The notes under the pieces were generated by a model. That model was not told the DNA's origin. It did not search any database and saw only the letters and a program-made list of their open reading frames with translations. 9,070 bases of DNA from an uncultured Dorea sp. (GTDB lineage: Bacteria; Bacillota; Clostridia; Lachnospirales; Lachnospiraceae), in NCBI GenBank assembly GCA_910577685.1, contig CAJTOH010000075.1:1-9070 (forward strand). The letters are read 5' to 3'. The position numbers and the translations under genes are program-made. Positions 1-5,516 of this stretch are shown here, piece after piece; the first letter of the stretch is position 1; each line of letters begins with the position of its first letter.

Positions 1-37
1 CAGGTTTTGTGCGACCTGCGAGTACTTTTTGGATTAT

Positions 38-151
38 TCAATTGTCAAACTCCCGAGTAAATCCTTGTTCATTTTGGAATTTTTTACCTTGTTTAATTAT
101 ATCCATGCATGTTTCAATATCATTCATTCGTGCCGGTTCAAGTACATTCAT
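38..151 (-). pseudogene. Truncated GNAT-like acetyltransferase N-terminus
   Basis: A minus-strand reading frame starts at ATG 151-149 after a good ribosome binding site (AGAGGAAG, spacer about 6 nt) and stops at TGA 40-38 after 37 codons. The peptide begins MNVLEPARMNDIETCMDIIK and continues to a FQNEQGFT segment. That pattern matches the first strand and helix of GNAT N-acetyltransferases, where a similar stretch is usually followed by a tryptophan-containing QW segment. Here the QW position reads RE, and the frame ends a few codons later, whereas an intact GNAT protein is about 150-170 residues. The DNA beyond the stop (1-37) does not clearly restore the frame. I infer a gene interrupted by a frameshift or by foreign DNA, although a real short ORF cannot be excluded. 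It diverges from the LysR regulator at 313, an arrangement in which the regulator often controls its neighbour. Confidence 0.5.
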
Positions 152-206
152 TGTTTTCTTCCTCTCTTTCAGTTAATGTTTTTGATTGTATTCGATTAGG
201 CTATTC

Positions 207-235
207 TTGTTATACATCTTCTTTTCTGTTATAAT
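207..235 (+). promoter_or_regulatory. Putative sigma-A promoter of the LysR gene
   Basis: A -35 box TTGTTA (207-212) and a perfect -10 box TATAAT (230-235) are separated by 17 bp. This would start transcription near 242 and give a leader of about 70 nt before the LysR gene. The region also carries a weaker opposite-facing -10 candidate (TACAAT, complement of 185-190) for the GNAT-like frame, so the two promoters would lie back to back. Confidence 0.5.
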
Positions 236-245
236 ATCACTGATA
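235..245. promoter_or_regulatory. Palindrome at LysR promoter, possible autoregulatory site
   Basis: TATCA-C-TGATA is a perfect 5-1-5 palindrome that overlaps the last base of the -10 box and the predicted transcription start. A wider TTAT...ATAA dyad (229-246) surrounds it, in the style of the T-N11-A boxes bound by LysR-type regulators. Its position would suit autorepression. The sequence is AT-rich, so chance palindromes are common here. Confidence 0.25.
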
Positions 246-312
246 ATAAGTTAAATCAAATTGATGTTTTTGAATAAATACTTCAATTATATTGAATTAA
301 AAAGGGAGTTTT

Positions 313-1203
313 ATGGAATTAAAATACTTGAAAACTTTTCAAACCATCATGGAAGAGGGCAGCTTTTCAAAAGCGGCAAAAAAATTAAACTACACACAAT
401 CCACCATCACGTTTCAGATAGGACAATTAGAACAAGAGCTGTCAACAAATCTATTTGAAAAAATCGGCAGACGAATGTTACCCACAAAGGCAGGCGAACA
501 ATTATATCCTTATGTAAAGGATGTATTGCTGTCCGTTGAAAGGATGTGTTGCTTTGAAAATGATTTAGCCGAATTTAAGGGAAATCTAAAATTGGGTGTT
601 GGAGAAACATTACTATGCTATCATATGCCCTCTTTTTTAAAAACTTTTCATCAACAAGCGCCTAACACAAAGCTGTTTTTACAATCTATGAATTGTTATG
701 ATATCCGTGATGAACTTCTCAAAGGTACTTTAGACCTAGGCATATTTTACGAAGATGTTGGAGGGGTCGGCGATCATATCGCCACTTTACCAATCGGAAA
801 ATACTCTTTAACATTGGTGGCTTCTCCGGAAACTAAGCAGCTATTTTCTGATTTTATCACACCAAATCAAAAAATTCCTGTTCCGTTTATCATAAATGAG
901 CAAAAATGTATCTTCAGACAAATTTTCGAGAGATATTTAAGTCAAAAATCAATAATGCTTGATTATACGATTGAACTCTGGAGTATACACACTATTAAAA
1001 GTTTAGTTAAAAGCAATGTCGGTATCTCGTTTTTGCCAACATTCACTGTTCAAAAAGAATTGAATAACGGAGAGTTAGTAGAAATTGAAACTGACATTTC
1101 GGACCTTCAGATCTCCGCAGTGTGCGGATATAATAAAAATAAATGGATTAGCCCTGCAATGGACTATTTTATTAAAATGATTAAAAAACACTTTTCATTT
1201 TGA
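313..1203 (+). CDS. LysR-family transcriptional regulator
   Basis: This 296-residue protein has the usual LysR-type length and layout. Residues 1-60 form the winged helix-turn-helix: MELKYLKTFQTI, then GSFSKAAKKLNYTQSTIT, then a LEQELSTNLFEKIGRR segment that is close to the family consensus LE..LG..LF.R..R. Residues of about 61-85 form the linker helix, and about 90-296 form the periplasmic-binding-protein-like effector domain. Such proteins bind DNA as tetramers and respond to a small-molecule ligand, which cannot be predicted here. The start at 313 is preceded by GGGAG (304-308) with a 4-nt spacer. It diverges from the disrupted acetyltransferase-like frame, which may have been its original target. 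The gene is AT-rich, like the two genes after it. The family call is firm and the regulon is unknown. Confidence 0.93.
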   Translation: MELKYLKTFQTIMEEGSFSKAAKKLNYTQSTITFQIGQLEQELSTNLFEKIGRRMLPTKAGEQLYPYVKDVLLSVERMCCFENDLAEFKGNLKLGVGETLLCYHMPSFLKTFHQQAPNTKLFLQSMNCYDIRDELLKGTLDLGIFYEDVGGVGDHIATLPIGKYSLTLVASPETKQLFSDFITPNQKIPVPFIINEQKCIFRQIFERYLSQKSIMLDYTIELWSIHTIKSLVKSNVGISFLPTFTVQKELNNGELVEIETDISDLQISAVCGYNKNKWISPAMDYFIKMIKKHFSF

Positions 1204-1352
1204 ATGTCCGCAGAGGATAGTATAGAGCCGCGTCTTGTATAATAACCCTAAGGGAAAAGAGAAAATTCCCCGCATCTCACGATATGGAGTTAAAAGAAAT
1301 ATAGACTAAGCTGTCAACATTGGCAGTAACAGAAGTTAAGAAAGGAATTGTA

Positions 1353-1766
1353 ATGGGAATGAATACAAAGAAAAATTATCTATATCATATTACAATTTTT
1401 TTCGTTATGTTTCTGTATGCTGCGTTCCTGACGATGAGTGTATTTTTAGGCAGTGAATACAATTTTAATGAATTTTTAGATAAGACAACTGCAATTAAGG
1501 AATGGACAATTTCTGAAAATAACATTTCCAATAAGGACGATAACAATGAGGTTTATTTAAATCATTCATTTTTGAACCAATGTCGTCCTCATACAAAAAC
1601 AATAACAAAGAATATATGCTCAATACCCATGATAGCAGCTATTCCAAAAGAATTTAGCCTGCTTATTTTTCGTAGTATATTTTCTCTTTTTTCCTTTTTA
1701 TCCCAAGATATATTATTCTCTAATAAATGGACATTAGTCAATCAGAAAATACGTCTGGACATTTGA
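1353..1766 (+). CDS. Unrecognised small membrane protein
   Basis: The frame can be read from TTG 1320, but the ATG at 1353 is the better start because it follows AAAGGAAT with a short spacer; this gives 137 residues. After MGMNTKKNYLY there is a hydrophobic segment (about residues 9-32, ITIFFVMFLYAAFLTMSVFLG), probably a signal anchor. A polar middle region follows (about 33-90, rich in Asn, Asp, Glu and Lys). A second hydrophobic region lies at about 98-122 (IPKEFSLLIFRSIFSLFSFL). The tail is basic (NKWTLVNQKIRLDI). I recognise no domain. It could be a membrane accessory protein with its middle loop outside the cell. It sits 149 nt after the LysR gene and 153 nt before the small protein at 1920. 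No convincing promoter is visible; a lone TATAAT at 1238-1243 lacks a good -35 box. Confidence 0.55.
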   Translation: MGMNTKKNYLYHITIFFVMFLYAAFLTMSVFLGSEYNFNEFLDKTTAIKEWTISENNISNKDDNNEVYLNHSFLNQCRPHTKTITKNICSIPMIAAIPKEFSLLIFRSIFSLFSFLSQDILFSNKWTLVNQKIRLDI

Positions 1767-1919
1767 ATCAACTTCTTATCCAATCATTGCAAATAGAATA
1801 GTAATTATGAGCCATTTTTGAATCAAATAATGGTTTACTTTTGTATGTAAAAACCGTCAAAAAACCGCGTGCCTATTATGAGAATAAAGCAATGCGTACA
1901 TTGAATTGGAGGAAGATGA
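1767..1919. other. AT-rich intergenic spacer without recognised content
   Basis: This 153-nt stretch separates the membrane protein from the small secreted protein. It contains AT-rich runs and a TATTAT (1874-1879) without a matching -35 box. The last 15 nt include the strong ribosome binding site (TTGGAGGAAG) of the next gene. No terminator-like hairpin with a T-run was seen. Confidence 0.4.
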
Positions 1920-2105
1920 ATGAAAGAAAAGTTATATAAATTAGTTCTTGCCCTAATGGTAAGTCTGTCTTTAGGTTCAAGTCCTATAGCCCAAAATGAG
2001 ATACTTAAAATGCTTGAAGCGTTTTCAGGAACAGTTAATACACAGATTCAAGAACTTAATGAAGAAGAAAATGAATCCGAAGAAATAAAAAGAGAAAGAA
2101 ATTAG
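1920..2105 (+). CDS. Small secreted or membrane-anchored protein
   Basis: This 61-residue protein starts at ATG 1920, after a near-perfect Shine-Dalgarno GGAGGAAG. Residues 1-25 look like a signal peptide: two or three lysines (MKEKLYK), a hydrophobic core LVLALMVSLSLG, then SSPIAQ with possible cleavage near residues 22-25. The remainder is helical and strongly acidic at first (ELNEEENESEEI), ending in the basic KRERN. There is no cysteine, so it is not a lipoprotein, a disulfide peptide or an obvious lanthionine precursor. I do not recognise it. Its TAG stop (2103-2105) lies inside the stem of the hairpin at 2099-2132. Expression is supported by the ribosome binding site and signal-peptide logic. 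It could be a short accessory protein or the N-terminus of a longer ancestral secreted protein. Confidence 0.55.
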   Translation: MKEKLYKLVLALMVSLSLGSSPIAQNEILKMLEAFSGTVNTQIQELNEEENESEEIKRERN

Positions 2106-2132
2106 TGAAATTAGGTGAAATTTTACTAATTT
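2099..2132. terminator. Long AT-rich hairpin between convergent genes
   Basis: AAATTAGTGAAATT (2099-2112) pairs with AATTTTACTAATTT (2119-2132) over 14 bp with one G-U pair, leaving a 6-nt loop AGGTGA. On the minus strand it is followed by a T-rich tract (complement of 2081-2098), so it could terminate HxlR transcription. On the plus strand the 3' arm itself ends in TTTT, so it may also end the small-protein transcript. It overlaps the stop codon of the small protein. The stem is AT-rich, so its strength is uncertain. Confidence 0.5.
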
Positions 2133-2265
2133 TAAAAGTATATTGCACTGAATTAATGTAAAAGGACAGGTACAAGTTTGTGCAAATCCGGACTCGAAGA
2201 TATGGAAAAATAGATCTGGCACAAGTAGTTGTTAAAGAGGTAATAACTTCATCAAGAAAGTATGA
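2133..2265. other. Spacer downstream of HxlR with a short open frame
   Basis: No gene is assigned here. A plus-strand frame is open from 2162 and could start at GTG 2180, after an ACAGG-like site; it reads MQIRTRRYGKIDLAQ and onward. It then runs more than 100 nt into the antisense of the HxlR gene. The part outside HxlR is only about 29 codons and I recognise no family, so I treat it as non-coding or as a gene remnant. Confidence 0.3.
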
Positions 2266-2595
2266 TTACATAATGAGATTTTCATCGCCCCATTGCTTCA
2301 TATGTTCAAAGACAGGAATGAAGCTTTTTCCCAAGTCAGTAAGGTTATATTCCACATGGGGAGGGACTTCTTTGTAATCATAACGAGAAATGAAGCCGTC
2401 TGCCTCTAACTCCCGAAGCTGTTTTGTCAGGCTCGATTCCGTAATATCGCCGATATGCCTGCGAAGCTCGCCGAAACGGTGTATATCCCGAAAGGCAATG
2501 TAGTAAATGATCTCAATTTTCCATTTGCCGCCTAAAATTTTTTGTATGGTAGAAACTGTTTTGCACCGTTCAACAGACAATGTACTTTTCTTCAT
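2266..2595 (-). CDS. HxlR-family winged-helix regulator
   Basis: This 109-residue HxlR/MarR-like DNA-binding protein starts at the ATG at 2595 (MKKSTLSVERCKTV), behind AAAGGAGCAGGAG; an upstream ATG at 2631 has no comparable site. The family signature is clear: LGGKWKIEIIYYI (21-33), FGELRRHIGDITESSLTKQLRELEADGFISR (41-71) as the recognition helix and wing region, then EVPPHVEYNLTDLGKSF (76-92). Cys11 lies at the N-terminal position where many HxlR proteins carry a conserved cysteine; in family members such as HypR and YodB it senses disulfide or electrophile stress, so redox sensing is a plausible inference. It diverges from the two radical SAM genes across a 200-nt control region and probably regulates both directions. 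Confidence 0.92.
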   Translation of the reverse strand: MKKSTLSVERCKTVSTIQKILGGKWKIEIIYYIAFRDIHRFGELRRHIGDITESSLTKQLRELEADGFISRYDYKEVPPHVEYNLTDLGKSFIPVFEHMKQWGDENLIM

Positions 2596-2644
2596 AACTC
2601 CTGCTCCTTTTCGGAATAGTTTAACACACATTTTCTAAAAAAAC

Positions 2645-2673
2645 AATGTACCGTTTATATGTAGGTACTACAA
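2645..2673 (-). promoter_or_regulatory. Putative promoter of the HxlR gene
   Basis: Read on the minus strand, TTGTAG (complement of 2668-2673) and TACATT (complement of 2645-2650) are separated by 17 bp. It overlaps two of the GTAC cores, which would allow autoregulation by HxlR. The match to consensus is moderate. Confidence 0.35.
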
Positions 2674-2675
2674 AA

Positions 2676-2688
2676 AAGTACAGTACTT
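2676..2688. promoter_or_regulatory. GTAC palindrome, likely HxlR operator
   Basis: AAGTAC-A-GTACTT is a perfect 6-1-6 inverted repeat midway between the divergent genes. Two further GTAC cores lie at 2648-2651 and 2665-2668, the latter inside an imperfect GTAG-GTA-CTAC dyad. The right end of the palindrome overlaps the -35 box of the radical SAM promoter (TTGTAA, 2687-2692), a position suited to repression. HxlR dimers are known to bind short palindromes rich in GTA/TAC. Assignment to this HxlR protein is inferred from position. Confidence 0.55.
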
Positions 2689-2714
2689 GTAAAATCAGTG
2701 TGTAAAAGTATAAT
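2687..2714 (+). promoter_or_regulatory. Putative promoter of the radical SAM operon
   Basis: TTGTAA (2687-2692) and a perfect TATAAT (2709-2714) are 16 bp apart. This places the start of transcription near 2721 and gives a leader of about 75 nt. The -35 box overlaps the AAGTACAGTACTT palindrome by two bases. Confidence 0.55.
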
Positions 2715-2795
2715 TATTGTAAACTACAGGAAATACCCTGCGGGTATACATTACGGCGCAAAGAGCGTCAATAACAAAGAGAGGAGATGTGTTTT

Positions 2796-3695
2796 ATGCA
2801 CTATACAGGAACAATTTGGAGGCCTCCGTACGAAGCGGCGTCACTTCTGGTTGAGGTTACGGCAGGCTGTACGCATAACAAGTGTAAGTTTTGTACATTG
2901 TATAATGATTTGCCGTTCAAGTTCAGGATGTCACCTATGGAGGATATTGAATGTGATTTGCAGGAGGTTAAAAAAACAATTAAGGGTTGGAACAGCGGGC
3001 GTATAGAACGGGTGTTTTTGACAGGAGCTAACCCATTCGTTTTGTCCTATGACAAATTATCTGAGATTGCGGAGTTAATTCACCAATATCTTCCTTCCGT
3101 GAAGTCTATCGGTTCGTTTGCAAGGATTACAGATGTTACACCTAAATCCGATAGAGAACTTACCAGACTGAGGGAATTAGGATATGACGGCCTGACGATA
3201 GGAATAGAAACGGGAGATGATGAAGCCCTGCGGTTTATGAACAAGGGATATACCTCGGCTGACATCATAGAGCAATGCGGGAGGCTGGACGCAGCAGATA
3301 TTCATTACAGTTTCTTTTATTTGGTAAGCATTTCCGGGGCCGGCCGTGGGGAAATGGGGGCAAAATTGACGGCGGATATATGTAATCAGATACACCCTGA
3401 GCTCATCGGGGCAAATATGCTTACGATATATCCGGAGTCAGAACTTTTTGCAGAAATCCGGCGCGGAAGCTGGCGGGAAGAAGGAGAACTTGAAAAATAC
3501 AAAGAGATAAGGACGCTTATCGAAAATTTGCAGATACCTACTATATTTGCGGCAATGGGAGCTTCCAATGCATACCAATTTCATGGACAGCTGCCGAAAG
3601 ACAAGAGTAAACTGCTGTCATTTCTTGATGAAATCATAGGAAATGTCAGCGAAGAAGAATTACAGCGATATAGAAAAAGTGTTCATCATCTGTAA
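2796..3695 (+). CDS. Radical SAM enzyme, first of tandem pair
   Basis: The protein has 299 residues from ATG 2796 (MHYTGTIWRPPYEA), 9 nt after GAGAGGAG. An in-frame ATG at 2787 abuts that site and is less likely. The cluster-binding motif GCTHNKCKFC holds Cys25, Cys30 and Cys33, a CX4CX2C spacing instead of the canonical CX3CX2C. GIETGDDE (136-143) resembles the strand-4 glutamate region that contacts SAM in radical SAM folds of the COG1032/Elp3 type. LTGANPF (75-81) and MLTIYPESEL (208-217) are further segments shared with the next gene. No SPASM or B12-binding domain is evident; with about 300 residues it is essentially a core TIM-barrel plus a C-terminal helical part (about 225-299). It would bind a 4Fe-4S cluster in the cytoplasm and generate a 5'-deoxyadenosyl radical. 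Its substrate is unknown. It heads a probable two-gene operon opposite HxlR. Confidence 0.9.
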   Translation: MHYTGTIWRPPYEAASLLVEVTAGCTHNKCKFCTLYNDLPFKFRMSPMEDIECDLQEVKKTIKGWNSGRIERVFLTGANPFVLSYDKLSEIAELIHQYLPSVKSIGSFARITDVTPKSDRELTRLRELGYDGLTIGIETGDDEALRFMNKGYTSADIIEQCGRLDAADIHYSFFYLVSISGAGRGEMGAKLTADICNQIHPELIGANMLTIYPESELFAEIRRGSWREEGELEKYKEIRTLIENLQIPTIFAAMGASNAYQFHGQLPKDKSKLLSFLDEIIGNVSEEELQRYRKSVHHL

Positions 3696-3764
3696 GTGAA
3701 ACATTCTGCAGGTCTGACGTTATATGCAGGGAGCTATACAGGAATAAAGAAAGGAGAGACAATT

Positions 3765-4646
3765 ATGCACTTTACAGGCAGAACTTGGAGGCCGCCGTAT
3801 GAAGCTCATTCGGTTATTATACAGGCTGCCTCCGGCTGCTCCTATAATAAATGTAAGTTTTGCAGCCTTTACAAAAATGAGCGCTTCCGAATGTCTCCCA
3901 TTACCGAATTTGAGGAAGATTTGGCGGAGATTAAAAGCTGCCAGCCATATGCAAGGAGAATATTTTGGACAGGCGCAAATCCTTTTGCAATGAGTTACGA
4001 AAATCTTAAGCTTAGGGCATTGACTGTAAGGGACTATCTGATTAAATGCCAGACAATGGCTATGTTCGCAAGCATCCGTGATATTAAAAACAAAGAGGTA
4101 TGGCAGCTTAGGAAACTTAGGGCAATGGGGATTAACGGACTAAGTATCGGCGTAGAAAGCGGCGACGACGATACGCTTGCCCTTGCAAATAAGGGATATA
4201 CTTCTGTGGATATTCTGGAGCAATGCAGGAAGTTGGATGAAGCGGGTATTGAATATTACTTTGTTTATATGACCGGTCTAGCAGGAAAAGGGGGTGGATA
4301 TCGAAATGCAAAGAATAGCGCCGAGCTGTTTGGCAGGCTTAATCCGTATTTTATTTCCGTAGACTCCCTTACGCTTTTTCCGGACACAGAGCTGTACAAA
4401 ATGGCACAGCAGGGCTTGTTTATCCCTGCTGAAGAAAAAGAGCGTATCCGTGAATTACAAATTTTAATCAATGGCTTAAATATACGCACACATTTATTTG
4501 CAAATACTGTTTCAAATTTTGCGCCAGTAACCGCGTATCTTCCGTATGACCGGGAGAAGGTTACGAATGAATTGCAATATGTTTTAGATAACACGGATGA
4601 AAGTAAGATGCAGGAATATAGAAAAAAACTGAAGTCCTTGGGATAA
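3765..4646 (+). CDS. Radical SAM enzyme, second of tandem pair
   Basis: The protein has 293 residues from ATG 3765 (MHFTGRTWRPPYEA), behind AAAGGAGAG; the frame is open upstream to 3696 but lacks an initiation site there. It is a clear paralogue of the preceding protein. The shared segments are the N-terminus, GCSYNKCKFC (cysteines again at 25, 30 and 33, CX4CX2C), FRMSP (41-45), WTGANPF (68-74), GVESGDDD (129-136), NKGYTS (142-147) and SLTLFPDTEL (201-210). By eye about two fifths of positions match, so the duplication is old and the two enzymes probably differ in substrate or act in sequence. The 69-nt gap after the first gene has no terminator, which supports cotranscription. A hairpin follows at 4654. 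No precursor peptide gene is visible between or beside them. Confidence 0.9.
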   Translation: MHFTGRTWRPPYEAHSVIIQAASGCSYNKCKFCSLYKNERFRMSPITEFEEDLAEIKSCQPYARRIFWTGANPFAMSYENLKLRALTVRDYLIKCQTMAMFASIRDIKNKEVWQLRKLRAMGINGLSIGVESGDDDTLALANKGYTSVDILEQCRKLDEAGIEYYFVYMTGLAGKGGGYRNAKNSAELFGRLNPYFISVDSLTLFPDTELYKMAQQGLFIPAEEKERIRELQILINGLNIRTHLFANTVSNFAPVTAYLPYDREKVTNELQYVLDNTDESKMQEYRKKLKSLG

Positions 4647-4653
4647 GTCAGGG

Positions 4654-4690
4654 ATTTCCCCTGCCGATGTTGTAAAGGCATTGGGGAAAT
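4654..4690 (+). terminator. Hairpin ending the radical SAM operon
   Basis: ATTTCCCC-TGCC (4654-4665) pairs with GGCA-TT-GGGGAAAT (4677-4690), giving 12 bp with a 2-nt bulge and an 11-nt loop. It begins 8 nt after the stop codon. The downstream sequence GTTATAATTT is only moderately T-rich, so intrinsic termination is likely but not textbook. It lies between convergent transcription units. Confidence 0.6.
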
Positions 4691-4716
4691 GTTATAATTT
4701 ATAAAAAGAAGTTGAG

Positions 4717-4744
4717 TTTGGAAATATCCCGGATTATGTATAAA
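4717..4744 (+). promoter_or_regulatory. Weak promoter-like sequence with spacer palindrome
   Basis: TTTGGA (4717-4722) and TATAAA (4739-4744) are 16 bp apart, and ATCC-C-GGAT (4726-4734) sits between them as a perfect 4-1-4 palindrome. It points at the strong ribosome binding site of the gene-start remnant at 4769. It could be the leftover control region of a lost gene. Confidence 0.25.
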
Positions 4745-4768
4745 ATGTGAAAGAAGGGGGATGACAGC

Positions 4769-4828
4769 TTGGAAAGTAAAGCTGCTCTCCGTTCAGAAAT
4801 AACAGATCCGGTAATGGAATATCAAAGA
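4769..4828 (+). pseudogene. Possible remnant: start of a lost gene
   Basis: AAAGAAGGGGGATG (ending at 4763) is a very strong Shine-Dalgarno-like run, followed by TTG at 4769 that opens the frame MESKAALRSEITDPVMEYQR. After 20 codons the frame runs into the antisense of the MBL-fold gene. It stays open to 5047, but there it mirrors that gene's own coding. Promoter-like sequence upstream, a strong ribosome binding site and a plausible N-terminus suggest that a gene once began here and its body was replaced. The first 16 nt of the frame also lie in a small hairpin (CAGCTT 4765-4770 with AAGCTG 4779-4784). I recognise no family. Confidence 0.3.
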
Positions 4829-5467
4829 TTATTTTACCCATTGTCTATTAGGCAGCGGCTTGCCATGACCGAAATATATAGTTCTATTGCCGATACCGCT
4901 AATCTTACCTGCGCTTTCCAGCATCCTGTCCCTGTCGTGATACAGCATAGAAACTGTGGGATAAAACATATTCATCAACGCATCGCCTACGATCAAATGT
5001 CTATGATCCAGATCGATACCAATAGAACCATCCGTATGTCCCGGTAAGGAAATGATACGCGCGTCTATTCCATAGTTGGATAGACTGTCGTTATCATGTA
5101 ATAATACGTTAGGCTTAAATTCCGGTATGGGATGAACTGAAAATTCCCGGAGGGATGCCGATAGAACGATTTTACCTAAAATATTAACGGCAGATAGGGA
5201 TTGATTTGTATTCGATTGAATCAAATTACAATCGTTCTCATTCATTCCAACGGGAATTTCTAATACATTAGATATCCGGGCTGCATTCTCAGCATGGTCG
5301 AAATGTGCATGGGTTAGGATAATCAGTTTTACATTATAAGATTTACAGGATTCAATAACCTTGTCAATGAACTCCTTTTTTCCCGTGTCCACCAATATTC
5401 CATTTGTTCCATTTTCAATAATATAACAATTAACATTTCCGCATTTTATTCGATGAATTTCACTCAT
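4829..5467 (-). CDS. Metallo-beta-lactamase-fold hydrolase (glyoxalase II-like)
   Basis: This 212-residue MBL-fold protein has a nearly complete metal site: THAHFDH (H53, H55, D57, H58), LPGHTDGSIG (H144), VGDAL (D162) and YFGHGKP (H201). This is the two-metal arrangement of glyoxalase II-type thioesterases and other small MBL hydrolases. The first 30 residues (RIKCGNVNCYIIENG...ILVDTG) are the usual opening beta strands. It is cytoplasmic, with no signal peptide. The ATG at 5467 follows GGGGGAT with a good spacer. It lies 49 nt downstream of the HD-domain gene on the same strand, so the two are probably cotranscribed. The reaction, whether hydrolysis of a thioester, a lactone or a phosphoester, cannot be told from the sequence. 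The family call is secure. Confidence 0.92.
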   Translation of the reverse strand: MSEIHRIKCGNVNCYIIENGTNGILVDTGKKEFIDKVIESCKSYNVKLIILTHAHFDHAENAARISNVLEIPVGMNENDCNLIQSNTNQSLSAVNILGKIVLSASLREFSVHPIPEFKPNVLLHDNDSLSNYGIDARIISLPGHTDGSIGIDLDHRHLIVGDALMNMFYPTVSMLYHDRDRMLESAGKISGIGNRTIYFGHGKPLPNRQWVK

Positions 5468-5516
5468 TTTTATCCCCCTTCAATTGTCCGAAATCGCCGT
5501 TGTTTTGTAGGATTTT

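Noticed and set aside
9..40. GTGCGAC at the left edge, resembling a group II intron 5' end
   Set aside because: Only the first bases fit; the following sequence runs into the acetyltransferase-like frame and no intron-encoded protein or domain V hairpin is present.
261..458. Frame of 65 codons overlapping the LysR start
   Set aside because: It has no ribosome binding site and overlaps the conserved LysR helix-turn-helix coding sequence in another frame.
2180..2377. Plus-strand 65-codon frame starting at GTG and overlapping the HxlR 3' end
   Set aside because: Most of it is antisense to a clear HxlR gene, the ribosome binding site is weak, and the part outside HxlR matches no family that I know.
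3696..3764. Possible RiPP precursor between the radical SAM genes
   Set aside because: The 69-nt gap is too short for a separate peptide gene with its own ribosome binding site, and the only such site there belongs to the second enzyme.
4265..4681. Minus-strand 138-codon frame under the second radical SAM gene
   Set aside because: It is the antisense shadow of a gene with clear family motifs; its composition is typical of shadow frames and it has no initiation signals.
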